A stretch of 64,000 nucleotides of DNA from JAEUIZ01 sp046155605 (GTDB lineage: Bacteria; Planctomycetota; Phycisphaerae; Phycisphaerales; UBA1924), in NCBI GenBank assembly GCA_046155605.1, contig JBJXFQ010000075.1, forward strand, positions 1-64,000, given 5' to 3'. The translations under genes and the position numbers were made by a program. Positions 1-7,982 of the stretch are shown one piece after another; positions within the stretch are counted from its first letter, which is position 1; the number at the start of each line of letters is the position of its first letter. The notes below the pieces were generated by a model that was not told where the DNA came from, made no database searches, and saw only the letters and a program-made list of their open reading frames with translations.

Positions 1-1273
1 CCGGCACGGGGATCGGGACGGGCACGGGGACGGGGCGATCGATGTAGACGGGCTTCTCGACGACGACCGGATCGGGTGGCGATGCGGCGAAGCGGGTGCG
101 CATGCGTTTGTCGATGAGATTGTCGAACGCGGTGATGTCCTTGGGCTCGAGCTCTGGAGGGCGCATACCGCGGGATTGCTCGCGCTGCACGTCGAGGGCG
201 AGGAAGACTCCTTGATTGCGGGCCTCGTCGAAGGACTTTTTCGCAGCGGCGACGCCCTCGCTGATGGTGTAGAGGCGGTTCTCGGTGGGATGGATGCCGC
301 CGACCATCGTGGTCTCGATGGGGTAGGAGGTTCCGGTGCGGGGGTTCTGGACGACGACGAAGGCGTGTCCGGGGATGAGGATGACGTAGGGCTTGAGGCC
401 GACGGACTCGCACATGGTGGCCCAGAGGAGAGCGAGTTCGATGCAGAGGCCGCTGCCTTTTTCGAGGATGTCGCGCGGGAGGGCGCAGGACTGGACCATG
501 GCGGTGGAATCGCCGGCGATGGCCTGGGGGATTCCGGTGGTGCCGACGTAGTGGAGGGAGACCTCGTTGAGGTAGTTCCAGAGTGCGGTGAGGAAGGCCT
601 CGGTCTCCTTGTCGTTGGCATCCATGCCTGCGGCGGTGCCACCGGGCATGGTGGCGGTGACGCGGCCCTGGAAGCGTTTGACGAGTTCGTCGTTGGGCGT
701 GATGTAGCAGGCCCAGGCGAGGTAGTTGTCAACGTGGTCGAACCAACTGTTGGTGCGTTCGTCGTCGGGGATGGTGGTGTAGACCATGTCGTTGATGCCG
801 CGGAGTTGGAAGTTGCGTGTTTCGAGGCGTTCCTGGGGCTTGCCGGCGGAGTCGTCGTAGTTGATCTTGATCTCGACCTGTGCGGTGGTGACGGTGCGGG
901 TCTTGGAGAGATCGCGATTGAACTTGGGGTAATAGAGATCGACGAGGGTCTGGCCTGGGAGCACCTGGTCATAAGGCTCGGCGGTGGTCCAGCCTTCGAT
1001 GTAGCCTGGGACGCGATAGGAGACGCGGACGTTCTGGATGGGGAGGCCGCCCGAGTTGTGAAGGATGGTCTTGGCGAGGTAGTAGCGGCCGCCGGCGGCC
1101 TGTGGGTTGCCGTAGGCCTTGTAGGCGATGGGCATGATGGTGGGTGAGTAGAGGATTTTGGCGTCGAGCGAGCCGGGGTTTGGCTTGCTGTTCTGCCACT
1201 GGTAACCGCAGAAGCCGCTTCCCGCCACTAGGCCTCCAAGCAGGGGCCAGAACGCTTTCGACAGCATGGACAT
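1..1273 (-). CDS. Exported transglutaminase-like protein, C-terminus cut by window edge
   Basis: The gene reads leftwards from an ATG at 1273 and is still open at base 1, so only its first 424 codons are visible. A GGAGG ribosome site lies about 7 bases upstream. The first 22 residues form a hydrophobic stretch with a Cys at residue 22, which could be a membrane anchor or lipoprotein signal. Residues 270-310 carry a transglutaminase-like core: Cys277 in GSGLCIE and His303 in PGHAFVV fit the catalytic Cys-His pair. A beta-rich domain of unknown function precedes it. The visible C-terminus is a Pro-Val repeat (VPVPVPIPVP) encoded by near-identical hexamers, perhaps a periplasmic spacer. The peptidase-like versus structural role cannot be decided from the sequence. 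Confidence 0.72.
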   Translation of the reverse strand, partial: MSMLSKAFWPLLGGLVAGSGFCGYQWQNSKPNPGSLDAKILYSPTIMPIAYKAYGNPQAAGGRYYLAKTILHNSGGLPIQNVRVSYRVPGYIEGWTTAEPYDQVLPGQTLVDLYYPKFNRDLSKTRTVTTAQVEIKINYDDSAGKPQERLETRNFQLRGINDMVYTTIPDDERTNSWFDHVDNYLAWACYITPNDELVKRFQGRVTATMPGGTAAGMDANDKETEAFLTALWNYLNEVSLHYVGTTGIPQAIAGDSTAMVQSCALPRDILEKGSGLCIELALLWATMCESVGLKPYVILIPGHAFVVVQNPRTGTSYPIETTMVGGIHPTENRLYTISEGVAAAKKSFDEARNQGVFLALDVQREQSRGMRPPELEPKDITAFDNLIDKRMRTRFAASPPDPVVVEKPVYIDRPVPVPVPIPVP

Positions 1274-1402
1274 GATCAGACCTCCTCGATGGGTTCAGTA
1301 TACAAGTGGCGTCAGAACCGGCCGCTGACGGCGGAGGGAGGGCGCGTGTTGCGCCGAAGTGACATAAGGCTGTAGGAGGGGGGGCGGAGAAATCTGACGC
1401 AA

Positions 1403-2017
1403 TCAGCGCGTGCAACGGACGACGAAGGCGGGCGGCAGGTTTCGCCACACATAGTTGCTGCGCTCGACATGCGAGAAATACTGGGGGAGGCGACGATAGA
1501 AACGCCGTCCCTTGGGGAGAATTGTGCCCACACGGTATCCAAACGTGATGAAACGCCCGCCGGGTTTGAGAACCTGGGTCATGGCGTCAAGGGTTTGGAT
1601 CTGGAGTTCGTCAGGGAATGAGGCCCACGGCAGGCCGCTGAAGACGGCGTCGAGTTTGTCGATCCCCTCGCGGGCGCAGAGTTTGGCGACGCTTTTGACG
1701 TTTCGGCGGTAGAGGCGGCGGCCGGGGTATCGCTCGCGCCAGAGTTGGGCCATGGTCGGGTTGAGTTCGATGGCGAAGTACTTGCAGCCCTGTGGGAGGC
1801 GTTCGAGGATGGGGCCTGTGAAGGCACCGGTCCCAGGTCCGAACTCACAGACGGCCTTGGCATTGGAGAGATCGATGCCCTCGACCATTTTCTGGGCGAG
1901 GCGTTCGGAACTGGGTGCCACCGCACCGATGACGAACGGCTTGGTGATGAACTCGCGCAGGAAGCGATAGGTTGAGGGCTTTCGTGGTGCATCAACTTGG
2001 GACAAGGCGGTGCTCAC
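1403..2017 (-). CDS. Class I SAM-dependent methyltransferase, PmtA-like
   Basis: The protein resembles phospholipid N-methyltransferases of the PmtA type (COG3963). It has the SAM-binding motif CEFGPGTGAFTGPIL, followed by an acidic strand end (FAIELNP) and a late motif LKPGGRFITFGY. The N-terminus FLREFITKPFVIGAVAPSS is typical of this family. The start used here is a GTG at 2017, chosen because homology begins just after it. The frame stays open to 2149, and no clear ribosome site separates the options. The substrate could be phosphatidylethanolamine, but this is inferred from family only. Confidence 0.7.
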   Translation of the reverse strand: MSTALSQVDAPRKPSTYRFLREFITKPFVIGAVAPSSERLAQKMVEGIDLSNAKAVCEFGPGTGAFTGPILERLPQGCKYFAIELNPTMAQLWRERYPGRRLYRRNVKSVAKLCAREGIDKLDAVFSGLPWASFPDELQIQTLDAMTQVLKPGGRFITFGYRVGTILPKGRRFYRRLPQYFSHVERSNYVWRNLPPAFVVRCTR

Positions 2018-2305
2018 TTGGTGATGCGGAGAGATGGAATGCTGACGCGCGTCGATTCGGGTTGTTTGGGGCGGGAGGGCGGCGGTTTCGAGCGGGAAGC
2101 ATACTCCGGGCCGATGGCGGGTGCAGCGGGGCAGATCGGAGGCGAGCAACCGGCATGAGCGGGCGTGCGAAGGGGTTGCGGCGAGAGCCGCGCTACGCTA
2201 CGGTGTCGGCCCGAATCGCAACGATCGGATCGGGGGGCGACCCCCGTCTTCCCCCCCCGCGCCCTGTATGAGTATGCGGCAGGCAGAGATTAGAGGAACC
2301 GGATC

Positions 2306-3100
2306 ATGGCAAAGCTTTTCTACTCGCTCGAAGAGGCTGCCGCGAAGCTCAAGCGCTCCGAGGCGGATGTGAAGCAGTTGGCGTCGAGCGGGCAACTGCA
2401 GGAGTTCCGGGATCGAGATCGGCTGATGTTCAAGGTGGATCAGGTTGATCTGCTGGCGGGCGGGGGCGAGGAAGAGGCGGTGATTCCGCTGGCCGAGAGC
2501 GGCGAGATGGGCGCGATCAGTCTGGCGTCGGATTCGGGGACTGGGATGAACCTGGAGAGCCCGAAGGAGCAGACGGGGATCAGCATTTTCGAGGCGGACC
2601 AGACGGAGGACGCGGACCCGTCGGCGGTGACGCAGGTGACGGAGGCGGGGTCGCCGGAGTTGGCGATGGAGGGGAGCGCGGGCGGGTCGGGCTTGCTGGA
2701 TATGGCGCGCGAGGCGGACGACACGTCGCTGGGCAAGGACCTGATGCAGGAGGTGGGCAAGGAAGGCGGCCCATCGGAGACGACGACCGAGGGCGAGGCG
2801 GGCGGGCTGTTTGAGGCGACGCCGGTGGAGGCGGACACGGGGGCAGGGGTAGCGTCGGCGATGATGGTGGCGGCGGAGCCGTATGACGGGACGTGGTCTG
2901 GAATCGCGGGCGGGATGGCGCTGGGGATCATCGCGCTGGGCGCGCTGGTGCTGACGATCACGATCTTTGGGATCGCGCAGGCGGGGGGCGCGGAACTGAT
3001 GAAGATGATCGCGGGGAACTACATGATGTGGGTGGGGATCGCGGCGGGGGTGGTGCTGCTGCCGGGGATCATCGGGATGGTGGTCGGGAAGCGGACGTAG
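2306..3100 (+). CDS. Membrane protein with N-terminal MerR/excisionase-like helix-turn-helix
   Basis: Residues 5-50 (YSLEEAAAKLKRSEADVKQL onward) look like the helix-turn-helix of excisionase/MerR-type proteins, in which a SLEEAA helix precedes a recognition helix. A long acidic, Ser/Thr/Gly-rich linker follows (about 55-195), and then two hydrophobic segments near 197-226 and 238-258, ending in GKRT. A DNA-binding-like domain tethered to the inner membrane by a disordered linker is the simplest reading. The first 50 residues may instead have lost DNA binding and serve as a protein-interaction module. GAGGAA precedes the ATG by 7-8 bases. No partner gene is obvious: the downstream neighbour is convergent. 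Confidence 0.7.
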   Translation: MAKLFYSLEEAAAKLKRSEADVKQLASSGQLQEFRDRDRLMFKVDQVDLLAGGGEEEAVIPLAESGEMGAISLASDSGTGMNLESPKEQTGISIFEADQTEDADPSAVTQVTEAGSPELAMEGSAGGSGLLDMAREADDTSLGKDLMQEVGKEGGPSETTTEGEAGGLFEATPVEADTGAGVASAMMVAAEPYDGTWSGIAGGMALGIIALGALVLTITIFGIAQAGGAELMKMIAGNYMMWVGIAAGVVLLPGIIGMVVGKRT

Positions 3101-3123
3101 GGGCTCGGGCGTCGTCGGAGCGA

Positions 3124-3187
3124 CGAAGCCCGTGGCACGAATCGCCTCAGTCAACCGAGGCGGTTGACTGAGGGCACCCGGCGAAGA
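3124..3187. repeat. Dispersed hairpin element, copy A
   Basis: A perfect 12-bp inverted repeat, CTCAGTCAACCG / CGGTTGACTGAG with a 3-base loop, occupies 3146-3172. It is preceded by CGTGGCACGAA and followed by GGCACCCGGCGAA. The same flanks and stem-loop plan recur near 4.7, 6.2, 10.25, 49.8 and 56.0 kb. It lies between two convergent genes, where it could end transcription in both directions, although it lacks a T-run. Confidence 0.75.
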
Positions 3188-3193
3188 AGTCGC

Positions 3194-3625
3194 TCACACG
3201 GTCGCGATGACTTTGATTTCGAAGTGGATGGGTGTGTTGCCGCCGGTGGGCAGGGCGGCGATCTGCACCGTGGTGCGCGTCGGCTGGGCGGGGCCGGGGG
3301 GAAAGGCGGCGGCGTAGGCGCGGTTGTATGCAGTCCAATCGCGGGCCATGTCGGTGAGGAAGACGGTGACGTCGACGATCTTCTCCCAGGCTGAGCCGGC
3401 CTCTTTGAGGATCGCGCGAACGTTATCGAAGCAGGATTTCATCTCGGCCTCGATGTCGTAGTCGAGGAGGGTGCCGCTGTCGTCGACGCGCGAGCCGGGG
3501 ATGATCTTGCTGCCGCGGGTGCGTGGGCCGACGCCGGAGAGGAAGAGGAGGTTGCCGACGCGGCGGGCGTGTGGATAGGGGCCGACGGGCTCGGCGGCGC
3601 GGGCGGAGTGGATGGAATCGGTCAT
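3194..3625 (-). CDS. RidA/YjgF family protein, 2-aminomuconate deaminase-like
   Basis: The start at 3625 gives a 143-residue product, the right size for a RidA-fold trimer subunit. The sequence GPYPHARRVGNLLFLSGVGP near the N-terminus and RTTVQIAALPT near the C-terminus match the RidA subgroup that includes 2-aminomuconate deaminase of tryptophan/2-aminophenol breakdown better than the general imine deaminases. The conserved Arg and substrate-pocket residues of the RTTV region are present. The frame is open upstream to 3697, but homology begins at MTDSIHSARAAEPVGPY. The kynurenine genes 24 kb away make a role in aromatic amine degradation plausible but unproven. A general RidA role in clearing reactive enamines remains possible. 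Confidence 0.75.
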   Translation of the reverse strand: MTDSIHSARAAEPVGPYPHARRVGNLLFLSGVGPRTRGSKIIPGSRVDDSGTLLDYDIEAEMKSCFDNVRAILKEAGSAWEKIVDVTVFLTDMARDWTAYNRAYAAAFPPGPAQPTRTTVQIAALPTGGNTPIHFEIKVIATV

Positions 3626-3639
3626 CGGTCGAGCGTAGG

Positions 3640-4605
3640 TCAGGGGAGGCGCGAGAGGCGACGGATGGCCTCGCGCTGGGCGAGCAGGCGGTCCCATTCG
3701 GCGGACTCGACGGCGGTCATCGAGGCGCGGGCGGAGGTGATGCGCTGGGCGAGATCGGCGTCGGTGAGCCGACCTTCACGGAGTTCGCGGGCGATGGTTT
3801 CGGCGAGCGACTCGGGGGCGGGCTTTGCGGGCTTGGTCGATTCATCGAGAGGAGTCGGCGGGATAGAAGCGGAGGGCGGGTTCGGCTGGATCGTCTGGGT
3901 CGGAATCGGCGCGGCGGCGGTGACTTGGGTTGGTGCTGCGAGGTCGGGAGCGGCGGAGAGAGCGGCGGGTTTTGGGCCGATCCGCGCGGCTTCGCGTTTT
4001 GCGCCGAGGAGTGCTTCGCGTGAGAGCGATGCGGTGAAGCCGACGACGGCGGCGATGAGGAGGAGGGCGATCCATCGGCCGTTGTGGGATTGGCGGGCCT
4101 TGGGGGGTGGTGAGGCGGCCATCGAGGCGGCGGCGATGACCTCGGGCGCGGCCTGTCCCGGGAGGAGATGGACGGGCGAGAGGCCGAGGTGCTGGCGATC
4201 GGTCTCGGGGGTGAAGGCGGCACCGCAGCCGGCGCAGGCGAAGTCATCGGGCTTGACCTCGCGGCGGCAGTTGTGGCAGATTCCGAGGAGGTTGGCGACG
4301 GAGGGGGTGCGTGCGGCGAAGTTCCAGAGTTGATGGGTGGTTGGGCCGCGGAGGATGGTCTCGCGCGTGAATCGTGCCTTGCGGATGAGGTCTTTGAGGG
4401 TCTCGTATGAGCAGCCGGGGTGGAAGGGCTTTTTGGCGTCGCGGATGAACCAGGGGCCCATGGCGTTCTGGGTGGCCTGGCGCGAGAGGGGATCGAAGAA
4501 GCCGGCGCACTCTTCGCAACGCTTTGGGTTGGAGGAGATCGCGCCGCAATAGGGGCAGAGGATGCGAGCGGGGTTGGGCGCGGCTGGTGGCGTGGGATCG
4601 GACAA
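3640..4605 (-). CDS. Zinc-ribbon / GYF-like membrane protein
   Basis: The product starts at a TTG (4605) preceded by GAGGGAG at good spacing. The upstream part of the open frame has no coding character. Domains in order are a zinc ribbon (CPYC at 17-20, CEEC at about 30-33), a GYF_2-like segment beginning MGPWFIRD, a second ribbon (CHNC then CAGC), one transmembrane helix (WIALLLIAAVVGFTASL), a Pro/Ala-rich linker and a charged helical tail. This arrangement is common in planctomycete envelope proteins of unknown function. It could be a metal-stabilised adaptor on the cytoplasmic face of the membrane. It lies 14 bases upstream of the RidA-like gene and may be cotranscribed with it. Confidence 0.65.
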   Translation of the reverse strand: MSDPTPPAAPNPARILCPYCGAISSNPKRCEECAGFFDPLSRQATQNAMGPWFIRDAKKPFHPGCSYETLKDLIRKARFTRETILRGPTTHQLWNFAARTPSVANLLGICHNCRREVKPDDFACAGCGAAFTPETDRQHLGLSPVHLLPGQAAPEVIAAASMAASPPPKARQSHNGRWIALLLIAAVVGFTASLSREALLGAKREAARIGPKPAALSAAPDLAAPTQVTAAAPIPTQTIQPNPPSASIPPTPLDESTKPAKPAPESLAETIARELREGRLTDADLAQRITSARASMTAVESAEWDRLLAQREAIRRLSRLP

Positions 4606-4689
4606 GATGGAACTCCCTCGATGGAACGCTAGCGCAGGTTCGGAGCAGGCGTACCCCAAGGTGTGAAGGCAAGCCCCCACCGGCACTCG

Positions 4690-4740
4690 CTGGGCTCGTG
4701 CCACCTCCCCCGTCGGCGACGGGGGAGGGAGAAAGCGAGG
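4690..4740. repeat. Dispersed hairpin element, copy E1 (GC-rich stem)
   Basis: An 11-bp inverted repeat, CCTCCCCCGTC / GACGGGGGAGG with a 3-base loop, lies at 4704-4728, preceded by GGGCTCGTGCCA. On the opposite strand the flank reads GTGGCACGA, the string shared by the other hairpin copies. It sits in the divergent gap between the zinc-ribbon gene and the MCE gene. A close relative occurs at 10246-10271. Confidence 0.7.
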
Positions 4741-4777
4741 AAGGTGCGCGGGGGGCGAGGTTGATACGCTACGCCCC

Positions 4778-6070
4778 ATGGCCGCTCGATCTCGCAACAA
4801 CATCGTCGCCGGCGTGTTCGTGCTGGGGAGCATGGTCCTGGCGGTCGCGATCAGCGTGTGGATCTCGGGGCTGCAGCAGCGACTGGCGGCGTCGGAGGAA
4901 TATGTCATCCGATTCTCGCTCGATCAGGGCGCGGCGGGGCTCAAGTCGGGTTCGCCGGTGCAACTGGGCGGGCAGGACGTGGGGCGGGTGGTGTTGCTGG
5001 AGTTCACGCGGGATTCGGCGGGATCGACGACGGGGGTGGACGTGCTGGTGGCGGTGCGGAAGGGCATCGTTTTGTATGAGGACGCGATCGCGTTTTTGGA
5101 GCGGCCGCTGCTGGGGTCGCAGAGCTCGATCAACATCGTGCGCGTGGGGGATGGGACGACGGTGCGGCAGGCGAGCGGGAGCGGGCCGCGGCTGGAAGTT
5201 GGGGAGCGGCTGGAGGGGATGATCGCGCCGCCGTCGTTCCTGGCGCAGGCGGGGTATGGCCCGGAGCAGGCGCGGCAGATCAAAGTGCTGATTGAGCAGG
5301 CAGGGAGCGCGGTGGACCGGATCGACAAGATGGCGGCGAAGATCGACCGGGAGTTGGACCCGGACCTGGCGAAGATCCGCACGGCGCTGGATGATGTTTC
5401 GGCGATGACGGCGGAGTTTCGGCAGAAGACGCCGGGCTGGACGGCGAAGGTGGACTCGGTGCTGGCGCAGGCGGATGGGGCGGCGGCGGACCTGCGGCCG
5501 GTGGTGGCGCAGTTGAAGGCGGCGGCGGACGAGGCGACGGCGGCGGTGGGGGATGTGCGGCAGGCGATCGAGGCGAATCGACCGGGGATCGATCGGATCG
5601 TGGCGAACGTTGATGACACGGCGCGGCGGCTCAAGGAGGAATCGGTTGATCTCTTGAACGCGGCGTTGGTCAAGGCGCGCGACGGTGCGGGCGAGTTTGA
5701 GGGCTCGCAGAAGACGCTGGCGGAGTTTTTGCGGGAGCAAACGCCGAACCTCCGGCACACGCTGGCGAACTTCCGGCTGGCGTCGGACCAGATCAAGTTG
5801 GCGGGGATCGAGGTTCGGCGGAATCCGTGGCGGCTGTTGTATTCGCCCAAGACGAAGGAGTTGGAGTCGGAGGTTTTTTATGATGCGGCGCGGGCGTATG
5901 CCGAGGCCGTGAGCGACCTGCGCGCGGCGAGCGAGTCGCTGGAGGCGGCGTCGGCGCGGCCGGCGTCGCGCGAGGCGGTGGAGGGGATCGCGGCGCGGCT
6001 GAATGAGGCATTCAAGCGGTATGACGAGGCGGAGAAGGTGCTGCTGAAGCGGATGACGGAGCGGAAGTAG
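4778..6070 (+). CDS. MCE/MlaD family substrate-binding protein
   Basis: The 430-residue protein has one N-terminal transmembrane helix (about 8-30, VAGVFVLGSMVLAVAISVW) and a single MCE domain (about 38-125) with the hallmark GLKSGSPVQLGGQDVGRV. A long Ala-rich helical C-terminal region follows with many heptad-like stretches. Proteins of this family form periplasmic hexameric rings that carry phospholipids or other lipids between membranes, powered by an MlaF/MlaE-type ABC transporter. Neither the ATPase nor the permease is adjacent, so it must work with partners encoded elsewhere. The ATG is the first in frame; the ribosome site is weak. Confidence 0.85.
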   Translation: MAARSRNNIVAGVFVLGSMVLAVAISVWISGLQQRLAASEEYVIRFSLDQGAAGLKSGSPVQLGGQDVGRVVLLEFTRDSAGSTTGVDVLVAVRKGIVLYEDAIAFLERPLLGSQSSINIVRVGDGTTVRQASGSGPRLEVGERLEGMIAPPSFLAQAGYGPEQARQIKVLIEQAGSAVDRIDKMAAKIDRELDPDLAKIRTALDDVSAMTAEFRQKTPGWTAKVDSVLAQADGAAADLRPVVAQLKAAADEATAAVGDVRQAIEANRPGIDRIVANVDDTARRLKEESVDLLNAALVKARDGAGEFEGSQKTLAEFLREQTPNLRHTLANFRLASDQIKLAGIEVRRNPWRLLYSPKTKELESEVFYDAARAYAEAVSDLRAASESLEAASARPASREAVEGIAARLNEAFKRYDEAEKVLLKRMTERK

Positions 6071-6149
6071 TCGGGGAAGAGAGGCGAAGAGAAGTTGAGA
6101 ATGGGTGGAAGGCCGCGCCAGAGGGGAGGGCTACTTACGAGCACGGGGG

Positions 6150-6262
6150 TCGACGAAACGTCGAAGCCGTGACACGAAGAGCACCGACCGCCCAGAGCGA
6201 CGGTCGGTGGCACGCGGGAGGCACGAAGCGTGTCGGTCAGCCAAGCGGTTGGCGGATGGCAC
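6150..6262. repeat. Dispersed hairpin element, copy B (composite of three stems)
   Basis: Three stem-loops follow one another: CGACG/CGTCG at 6151-6163, CACCGACCG/CGGTCGGTG at 6182-6209 and GCCAA/TTGGC at 6240-6253. They are separated by GGCACG-type spacers (CCGTGACACGAAG, GGTGGCACGCG, GATGGCACGCG). The middle stem is nearly identical to the stem at 56035-56062. The element fills most of the gap between the MCE gene and der, downstream of the former. Confidence 0.7.
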
Positions 6263-6348
6263 GCGGTTCCGATCGCTCGCGCGATCGGCTCAAGAAGAAT
6301 CGTGGCGAGGGGTTCGTGGCGAGCGGATCGTCACTACGATTGCTTCAC

Positions 6349-7935
6349 ATGCCGCTCCCAAGAATCGCTATCGTCGGCCGCCCGAATGTGGGCAAGAGTT
6401 CCCTCCTGAACATGATGGCGGGGAAGAAAGTGTCGATTGTGGACCCGACGCCCGGGACGACGCGGGACCGCGTGTCGATCGTGGTGGATGTGGAGGCACC
6501 GCTGACGGGGGAGGCCGAGGGTGGGCCGATGCGTGCGATCGAGGTGATCGACACGGGGGGATTCGGCGCGTATGTGGCGCAGGGGGAACGCTACAACGAG
6601 ATCGGGGCGGACCTCGGGAGCCTGGCCACTGAAATCGAGGAACAGATCGCGATGGCCGTGAGCGAGGCGGACCTGATCTTGTTCTGCGTGGATGCGCAGG
6701 CGGGGATCACGCCGCTGGATCAGGAGATCGCGCGTCGGCTTCGGGAAGGGAAGCTGGGGCGTGCGACGGGGACGAGCACGGGCAAGAAGGGGATCAAGGT
6801 CGATCGTGCGCCGGTGGTGCTGGTGGCGACGAAGGTGGATGGGCCGCGATGGGAGGCGCACGGCTACGAGTTGGCGGGCCTGGGGTTTGGCGAGCCGATC
6901 CTCGTTTCAGCGATGAACAACTATTTCCGGCGGGAGTTTCTGGACGCGGTGTATCGGCGGTTGCCGCCGCGCGAGCCGGACGACGAGACGCCGGTGGACA
7001 TGCGCCTGGCGATCATCGGAAAGCGGAACGCGGGGAAGAGTTCGCTGGTCAACGCGCTCGCCGGTCAGAAGCGTGTGATCGTCTCGGAGATCGCGGGCAC
7101 GACGCGCGACGCCGTGGACGTGCGGATGCAGATCGGCGGGCGGAGTTTGCTGGTGATCGATACGGCGGGGCTGCGCCGCAAAAAGAGTTTCGCCAACCAG
7201 ATCGAGTGGTGGGCGTATGACCGGGCGAAGCGGGCGATCGACCGCGCCGACGCGGTCTTGCTGCTGGTGGACGCGACGGAAGAGACGTCGCAGGTGGACG
7301 AGCAACTGGCGATGCTGGTGCAGAAGGCCTACAAGCCGTGCGTGATCGTGGTGAACAAGTGGGACCTGGTCGAGGGGCGGATGAACGACAAGGGCAAGCC
7401 GATCTCGGCGGAGGACTACGAGACGTACCTGCGGAAGGAGATCAAGGGGCTGGTGTTCGCGCCGATCAGCCTGGTCTCGGCGGAGAAGGGGCTGAACCTC
7501 AGGCCGACGATCGACCTCGCGTTTGAGGTGCTTGAGCAGTCGCGGACGCGGGTGGGGACGGGGCGTTTGAATCGGCTGATCGAGGGGGTGCTGGAGACAT
7601 CGAACCCGCCGAGCAAGTTGGGGACGCGGGCGAAGGTGTACTACGTCGCGCAGGTGGCGGCGCAGCCGCCGACGATCGTGCTGGTGGTGAACAAGCCGGA
7701 GTTGTTCACGGCGAACTATCTGCGGTTTCTGGAGAATCGCCTGCGCGAGGAGTTGCCGTTTGCCGAGGTGCCAATGCGGCTGATCGTGCGCGGGAAGCGG
7801 CGCGTCAAGGGCGGCGGGATCGATCCGTCGGACGATCCGCTGAGCGCGGAGGAGGCGGCGGAGGCGGAGCGCGAGGCGTTGGAAGCGGCGGCGGAGCCGG
7901 AGGGCGACGAGGCCGAGGCGTATTTCGAGGAATAG
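6349..7935 (+). CDS. der: Ribosome assembly GTPase Der (EngA)
   Basis: The protein has the tandem GTPase layout unique to Der. The first G domain has GRPNVGKSS, TPGTTRD and DTGGF; the second has GKRNAGKSS, AGTTRDA, DTAGLR and NKWD. A KH-like C-terminal domain follows (about 390-500). It acts in 50S ribosomal subunit maturation. The start at 6349 fits the family; the 60 codons open upstream lie in the hairpin repeat and are not coding. The first G domain carries extra loops (around AQGERYNEIG and GTSTGKKGIK), and the C-terminus has an acidic Ala/Glu tail of about 30 residues. argG follows after 47 bases and may be cotranscribed. Confidence 0.96.
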   Translation: MPLPRIAIVGRPNVGKSSLLNMMAGKKVSIVDPTPGTTRDRVSIVVDVEAPLTGEAEGGPMRAIEVIDTGGFGAYVAQGERYNEIGADLGSLATEIEEQIAMAVSEADLILFCVDAQAGITPLDQEIARRLREGKLGRATGTSTGKKGIKVDRAPVVLVATKVDGPRWEAHGYELAGLGFGEPILVSAMNNYFRREFLDAVYRRLPPREPDDETPVDMRLAIIGKRNAGKSSLVNALAGQKRVIVSEIAGTTRDAVDVRMQIGGRSLLVIDTAGLRRKKSFANQIEWWAYDRAKRAIDRADAVLLLVDATEETSQVDEQLAMLVQKAYKPCVIVVNKWDLVEGRMNDKGKPISAEDYETYLRKEIKGLVFAPISLVSAEKGLNLRPTIDLAFEVLEQSRTRVGTGRLNRLIEGVLETSNPPSKLGTRAKVYYVAQVAAQPPTIVLVVNKPELFTANYLRFLENRLREELPFAEVPMRLIVRGKRRVKGGGIDPSDDPLSAEEAAEAEREALEAAAEPEGDEAEAYFEE

Positions 7936-7982
7936 ACGGGTTGGAGCGGCGGGTGATCGCCGAGGGGGCGTTGGAGGTGGGC

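Noticed and set aside
1..60. Repeated CGGGCACGGGGA-like bases at the left edge as a tandem repeat or CRISPR-like array
   Set aside because: They encode the Pro-Val spacer of the exported protein and lack unique spacers.
6169..6348. Upstream extension of der by 60 codons
   Set aside because: The codons lie in the hairpin repeat and Der homology starts at the ATG at 6349.
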